Positions 61,126 through 64,000 of a DNA stretch of 64,000 nucleotides are shown in pieces. The notes under the pieces are model-generated. The model did no database searches and was not told the DNA's origin. It saw only the letters and a program-made list of their open reading frames with translations. Each line of letters starts with the position of its first letter. Positions within the stretch are counted from its first letter, which is position 1. The DNA lies in NCBI GenBank assembly GCA_033795365.1, contig JARYGU010000004.1:340572-404571 (forward strand), written 5' to 3'. The stretch comes from JARYGU01 sp033795365. GTDB taxonomy: Bacteria > Pseudomonadota > Alphaproteobacteria > Rhizobiales > Rhizobiaceae. A program made the translations under genes and the position numbers.

Positions 61126-61234
61126 GCACCTCATGAAAAGAAACCTGTAACGCGCCAAAAGCCTGATGCAGCAGGCTTTTTTCTCACACTCCGGCCGTCC
61201 GCATGAGGCGGGCGAAAAAATCCACGCTTCTACC

Positions 61235-61261
61235 TGTAACGAAGCACGACCCCTCTTCGTA
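61235..61261 (+). promoter_or_regulatory. Candidate ECF promoter of bufferin operon
   Basis: TGTAAC (61235-61240) and CGTA (61258-61261) with a 17-base spacer, 48 bp before the bufA start. SigF-type promoters of alphaproteobacteria carry a GTAAC -35 and a CG-starting -10, so the sigma factor encoded opposite is the probable reader. Confidence 0.65.
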
Positions 61262-61309
61262 GTCGCTGATGCACAGCCAATTGCGGCTGGCCACCAACGG
61301 AGACAGAGA

Positions 61310-61591
61310 ATGAAGACCACGATCGCCACCCTCGCCCTTGCCAGCTCGCTTGCTTCCGCGCTTGCCGCCGTCGCAACACCTGCCACCGCCGATAATGCCA
61401 AGGAAAAGTGCTACGGCATCGCAATGAAGGGCCAGAACGACTGCGCGGCAGGCCCGGGCACGACCTGCGCCGGCACTTCGAAGATCGATTATCAGCAGAA
61501 CGCCTTCAAGCTGGTTCCGAAGGGCACCTGCGTATCGATAAAGACCCCGAACGGCCACGGCATGCTGGAACAGGGTGCTGCGCCGGCCTGA
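61310..61591 (+). CDS. bufA: Bufferin precursor peptide (BufA1, DUF2282 family)
   Basis: 93-residue secreted peptide. Signal peptide MKTTIATLALASSLASALAA, cleavage near residue 27 (ATPATA). The mature part has four cysteines, Cys34 (KEKCYGIAMKGQNDC), Cys45, Cys53 and Cys74 (LVPKGTC), in the DUF2282 pattern. In characterised bufferins, such cysteines are modified by the MNIO enzyme to copper-binding heterocycles and the peptide sequesters copper in the periplasm. ATG 61310 has GGAGA eight bases upstream. First gene of the operon, 65 bases before the MNIO gene. Confidence 0.87.
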   Translation: MKTTIATLALASSLASALAAVATPATADNAKEKCYGIAMKGQNDCAAGPGTTCAGTSKIDYQQNAFKLVPKGTCVSIKTPNGHGMLEQGAAPA

Positions 61592-61656
61592 CGTCGCGTC
61601 CACCCAAACGGACGGCGCCGGAGCGGCGCCGTCGCTCTCCTTCAGAAAGGCCCGTC

Positions 61657-62511
61657 ATGATCCCCTCCACCCTTCCACGCCGTGCCGGCGCCAGCTTCAA
61701 GCCCGAGCATTTCGCCGACATCCTCGCCGGACCGCAGCCCATCGGCTTCTTCGAAATCCATGCGGAAAACTACATGGGCGCCGGCGGGCCGCCGCATGCC
61801 CAGCTCGGCCGGCTGCGCGAGGACTATGCGCTGTCCATCCATGGCGTCGGCCTTTCCATCGGCTCCATGCAGCCGCTCGATCGCGATCATCTCGCCCGCT
61901 TGAAGGTGCTGTGTAATCGCTATCAGCCCGAGAGTTTTTCCGAGCACCTCGCCTGGTCGACCCATGACAGCGTCTTCCTCAACGATCTCTTGCCGCTGCC
62001 TTATACGAACGAAACGCTCGCCCGTGTCGCGGATCACATCGACGAGGTGCAGACGGCGCTGGGCCGCCAGATTCTGCTCGAAAACCCCGCCACCTACCTG
62101 CTCTTCGAGGAAAGCACGATCGAGGAGACCGTCTTCCTCGCCGAAGTCGCGCAGCGCACCGGCTGCGGCTTGCTACTTGACGTCAACAATGTCTTCGTCG
62201 CAGCAACGAACCATAATCTCGACCCCGACGCCTATATCGCCCACTTCCCGCTGGAGGCAGTGCGGGAAATCCATCTCAGCGGTCATTCCGAAATCCTGGA
62301 TGATCTCGGCGCGCTGCTTCTCATCGACAGCCACGACACGCCGGTGAAGGACCCGGTCTGGGCGCTCTACGCAACGGTCCTTGGCCACATCGGCCCGGTC
62401 GCAAGCCTCATTGAATGGGACAATGACGTACCCGCCTGGCCGGTGCTGCGCAAGGAAGTGATGGCGGCCCAGCACATGCTCGATGCCGCCGCGCGACCAA
62501 GGGCCGCCTGA
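61657..62511 (+). CDS. bufB: MNIO-family (DUF692) multinuclear iron peptide-modifying enzyme
   Basis: 284-residue DUF692 TIM-barrel enzyme. Conserved metal and active-site segments: FFEIHAENYMG, LSIHGVGLSIGS, ENPATYLLF, LLLDVNNVFVAATNH and EIHLSGHSE, SHDTPVKDPVW. MNIO enzymes oxidise peptide cysteines using two or three irons. Start ATG 61657 (MIPSTLPRRAGASFK) with AAAGG upstream. Expected substrate is the BufA peptide encoded just before it, and BufC is the partner. Confidence 0.92.
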   Translation: MIPSTLPRRAGASFKPEHFADILAGPQPIGFFEIHAENYMGAGGPPHAQLGRLREDYALSIHGVGLSIGSMQPLDRDHLARLKVLCNRYQPESFSEHLAWSTHDSVFLNDLLPLPYTNETLARVADHIDEVQTALGRQILLENPATYLLFEESTIEETVFLAEVAQRTGCGLLLDVNNVFVAATNHNLDPDAYIAHFPLEAVREIHLSGHSEILDDLGALLLIDSHDTPVKDPVWALYATVLGHIGPVASLIEWDNDVPAWPVLRKEVMAAQHMLDAAARPRAA

Positions 62512-62514
62512 ACC

Positions 62515-63297
62515 ATGTCCGCGACCATCATCCAGACCGCCTTCGCCGCGGGACTTTTCACAGCGACACCGCCACCATCCGGGCTGGTGGCCTGGAATGC
62601 GGCCGTACCGGAACGGCGCTACGGTGTCTATCGCAACAATATCTCGGCAAGCCTTGCGGGCGCTCTCGCCTTTCGCTTCCCGGCGGCGGAAAGCATCGTC
62701 GGGCCGGACTTCTTTCGAGCCATGGCCAGAGAGTTCATCCGCGCCCATCCGCCGCGCTCGCCGGTGCTTCTTGCCTATGGAGATGCTTTCCCGGATTTCG
62801 TCGCCGCATTCGAGCCGGCGCGGGAACTGGCCTACCTGCCGGATGTGATGCGCTTGGAGGTGGCGCGCGGGCGGGCCTATCACGCGGCCGATGCGCGGCC
62901 GCTCGATCCGGCGGCTTTGGCCGCGGTCGAGCCGGCTCGGCTCGGCGATCTCGTTCTTGTGCCGCACCCCGCGTTATCAGTGCTTTCTTCGCCCCATCCG
63001 GTGGTGACGATCTGGGCGATGAATGCCGGCGAACGGCCCCTCAGCCTCATCGATCCCTGGCAGGGGGAACACGCGCTCGTCACCCGCCCGCATACGACTG
63101 TGGAGGTCATCCCCCTGCCGCAGGCGGGCGCGGCATTCTTCCGCCGCCTCGCTGGCGGGGCGAGCCTAGCGGAAGCCGCTGCCACAGCAGCGGACGGCAG
63201 CTTCGACCTCTCCGAAACACTTGCCGTGCTGCTCCGCTGCGGTGCCTTCACGGCAATAAAAGAGGACAATAGAGATGAAGACCGACACCATGCCTAA
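62515..63297 (+). CDS. bufC: Bufferin partner protein (BufC, DUF2063)
   Basis: 260-residue protein of the DUF2063 family. YGVYRNNISASLAGALAFRFPAAESIVGPDFFRAMAREFIRAHPP is the family signature, followed by a C-terminal domain ending FRRLAGGASLAEAA. These proteins deliver the precursor peptide to the MNIO enzyme despite the database label DNA-binding. It begins three bases after bufB and its end overlaps the DoxX start by 23 bases. Confidence 0.9.
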   Translation: MSATIIQTAFAAGLFTATPPPSGLVAWNAAVPERRYGVYRNNISASLAGALAFRFPAAESIVGPDFFRAMAREFIRAHPPRSPVLLAYGDAFPDFVAAFEPARELAYLPDVMRLEVARGRAYHAADARPLDPAALAAVEPARLGDLVLVPHPALSVLSSPHPVVTIWAMNAGERPLSLIDPWQGEHALVTRPHTTVEVIPLPQAGAAFFRRLAGGASLAEAAATAADGSFDLSETLAVLLRCGAFTAIKEDNRDEDRHHA

Positions 63298-63772
63298 CGT
63301 CGCCCCTTCCGCGCCACCAAGCCTCGTCGACAAGGCGCTCTCCGCCCCCGGCCGCATTCCGAACGACCTCATCGCGCTGATCGCCCGGCTCTCCATCGCT
63401 GCCGTCTTCTGGCAATCCGGCCAGACGAAGGTGAACGGCTGGGCGCTGTCCGACAACGCGCTCTATCTCTTCGAGAACGAATACAAACTGCCCTTCATCG
63501 ATCCCTGGTTCGCCGCGCATCTCGCGACGCTTGCCGAACATATCTTCCCGATTCTGCTGGCCATCGGCTTCGCAAGCCGCCTTTCGGCCCTTGCACTCTT
63601 GGGGATGACGCTGGTAATCCAAACTTTCGTATATCCTGGCGCCTGGCCCACCCACGGCACCTGGGCCGCCTGCCTGCTGTTCATCGTGGCAAGGGGGCCG
63701 GGTGTAGTTTCGCTCGATGCGATGATTGCAAGACGATGTGGCTGCCGTAGCGAAGTGCTTGATCAACGTTGA
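63275..63772 (+). CDS. DoxX-family membrane protein
   Basis: 165-residue membrane protein of the DoxX group with four helices (LIALIARLSIAAVFWQSGQTKV, FAAHLATLAEHIFPILLAIGFASRL, ALALLGMTLVIQTFV, WAACLLFIVARGPG). DoxX proteins are regular fourth members of bufferin operons, where their exact job is not known (redox or membrane support). The sequence after GVVSLD (AMIARRCGCRSEVLDQR) ends in a perfect palindrome at the stop codon. Confidence 0.87.
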   Translation: MKTDTMPNVAPSAPPSLVDKALSAPGRIPNDLIALIARLSIAAVFWQSGQTKVNGWALSDNALYLFENEYKLPFIDPWFAAHLATLAEHIFPILLAIGFASRLSALALLGMTLVIQTFVYPGAWPTHGTWAACLLFIVARGPGVVSLDAMIARRCGCRSEVLDQR

Positions 63773-63774
63773 TC
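63761..63774. repeat. Perfect 14-bp palindrome at DoxX stop
   Basis: GATCAACGTTGATC spans the DoxX stop codon. It lacks loop and T-run, so it is not a terminator. It lies where DoxX meets the ETF-QO relic and may be an operator or a junction. Confidence 0.4.
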
Positions 63775-63778
63775 GCCG

Positions 63779-63850
63779 CCGAGCCGGCGCCAACGATCAC
63801 CACGGCGAATTCCATGCTCTCGCGTTCGAGTAGTTCCGCAAAACCCGCCG
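63779..63850 (-). pseudogene. N-terminal fragment of ETF:quinone oxidoreductase
   Basis: Minus strand reads AELLERESMEFAVVIVGAGSAA, like the ETF-QO start (LPERESMEFDVVIVGAGPAG). The dinucleotide-binding motif is broken off at its second half by sequence antisense to DoxX. Roughly 25 codons remain. Lies just after a complete-looking 3' end of etfA. A short flavoprotein fragment of another kind is possible. Confidence 0.5.
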
Positions 63851-63875
63851 GCTTCGATTTCCCGTCAGGGATGCG

Positions 63876-64000
63876 TTACAGCGCCTTTTCGAGTTCCGGC
63901 AGGGCTTCGAAGAGGTCTGCGACGAGGCCGTAGTCGGCGACCTGGAAGATCGGCGCTTCCTCGTCCTTGTTGATGGCGACGATGACCTTGGAGTCCTTCA
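63876..64000 (-). CDS. etfA: EtfA, C-terminal end (truncated by window edge)
   Basis: The last 41 codons of an electron transfer flavoprotein alpha subunit: KDSKVIVAINKDEEAPIFQV, then ADYGLVADLFEALPELEKAL and TAA. This is the FAD-domain tail. It differs clearly from the module D etfA (SDVIIAVNTDPKAPIFNVAH) and looks like the general, fatty-acid and amino-acid oxidation ETF. Gene continues beyond base 64000. Confidence 0.9.
   Translation of the reverse strand, partial: KDSKVIVAINKDEEAPIFQVADYGLVADLFEALPELEKAL

Noticed and set aside
63761..63774. Intrinsic terminator after DoxX
   Set aside because: The palindrome has no loop and no following T-run.
1..64000. CRISPR array, tRNA, rRNA or integrase genes
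   Set aside because: No repeat-spacer pattern, tRNA-like cloverleaf or recombinase motif was noticed in either strand; tRNAscan-SE and CRISPR searches would be decisive.

Overview
The window is high-GC DNA, densely packed with long co-transcribed runs of genes for solute uptake and catabolism. The closest match I recognise is a Rhizobiaceae-type alphaproteobacterium (Sinorhizobium/Ensifer, Shinella or Rhizobium). The main reasons are a complete matPQMAB malonate operon with a divergent GntR regulator (the arrangement known in Sinorhizobium meliloti), a sigF-nrsF/bufferin locus, and five complete transport systems in about 58 kb. No rRNA, tRNA, CRISPR array or intact mobile element was seen.

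Layout. (A) 1-13,689: a minus-strand run (aspartoacylase-family deacylase, threonine-dehydratase-like enzyme, sugar-type binding protein, a permease fused to a double ABC ATPase, Gfo/Idh/MocA oxidoreductase, second permease, creatininase-family amidohydrolase, aldehyde dehydrogenase running off the left edge). It faces a plus-strand run (IclR regulator, fused NanE-NanK, SDR, M20 peptidase). (B) 13,719-23,615: a Ugp/Mal-type ABC importer with a threonine-synthase-like enzyme, an MBL hydrolase, an SDR, an N-acyl-D-amino-acid deacylase and a LacI regulator; two near-identical palindromes probably mark its regulon. (C) 23,768-33,596: an FGGY kinase, a Rib-type importer, a phosphotriesterase-family lactonase, a second creatininase-family enzyme, a HutC-type GntR regulator and an unrecognised 396-aa protein. 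Three copies of a 22-bp motif lie upstream of the kinase, the importer and the unknown gene. (D) 34,015-51,906: a LysR regulator, a decayed SMP-30 gene and a minus-strand run (Rib-type importer, GMC dehydrogenase with small subunit, CMD protein, two aldehyde dehydrogenases). Divergent from it are EtfB, EtfA, a membrane Fe-S ETF oxidoreductase, a HIBADH-family dehydrogenase and a lactonase-like MBL protein.

(E) 51,907-52,802 is a gene graveyard with relics of a LysR gene and an IS3-family orfA. (F) 52,803-59,516 is the malonate module: TRAP transporter MatPQM, malonyl-CoA decarboxylase MatA, malonyl-CoA synthetase MatB and the divergent regulator. (G) 59,660-63,772 holds a C-terminal scrap of an alanine:cation symporter, then nrsF and an ECF sigma gene divergent from a four-gene bufferin operon (precursor peptide, MNIO/DUF692 enzyme, DUF2063 partner, DoxX). 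Matching ECF-type promoters lie before the sigma gene and before the precursor. (H) At the right edge are a short ETF-quinone-oxidoreductase-like relic and the 3' end of a second etfA.

Most modules follow one plan: binding-protein importer, a hydrolase opening a lactone or amide, dehydrogenases or a kinase feeding central metabolism, and a local regulator. The exact substrates of A-D cannot be read from sequence. The most interesting parts are the shared 22-bp regulon of module C with its unknown protein, the predicted ETF-coupled GMC pathway of module D, the permease-ATPase fusion of module A, and the bufferin locus.
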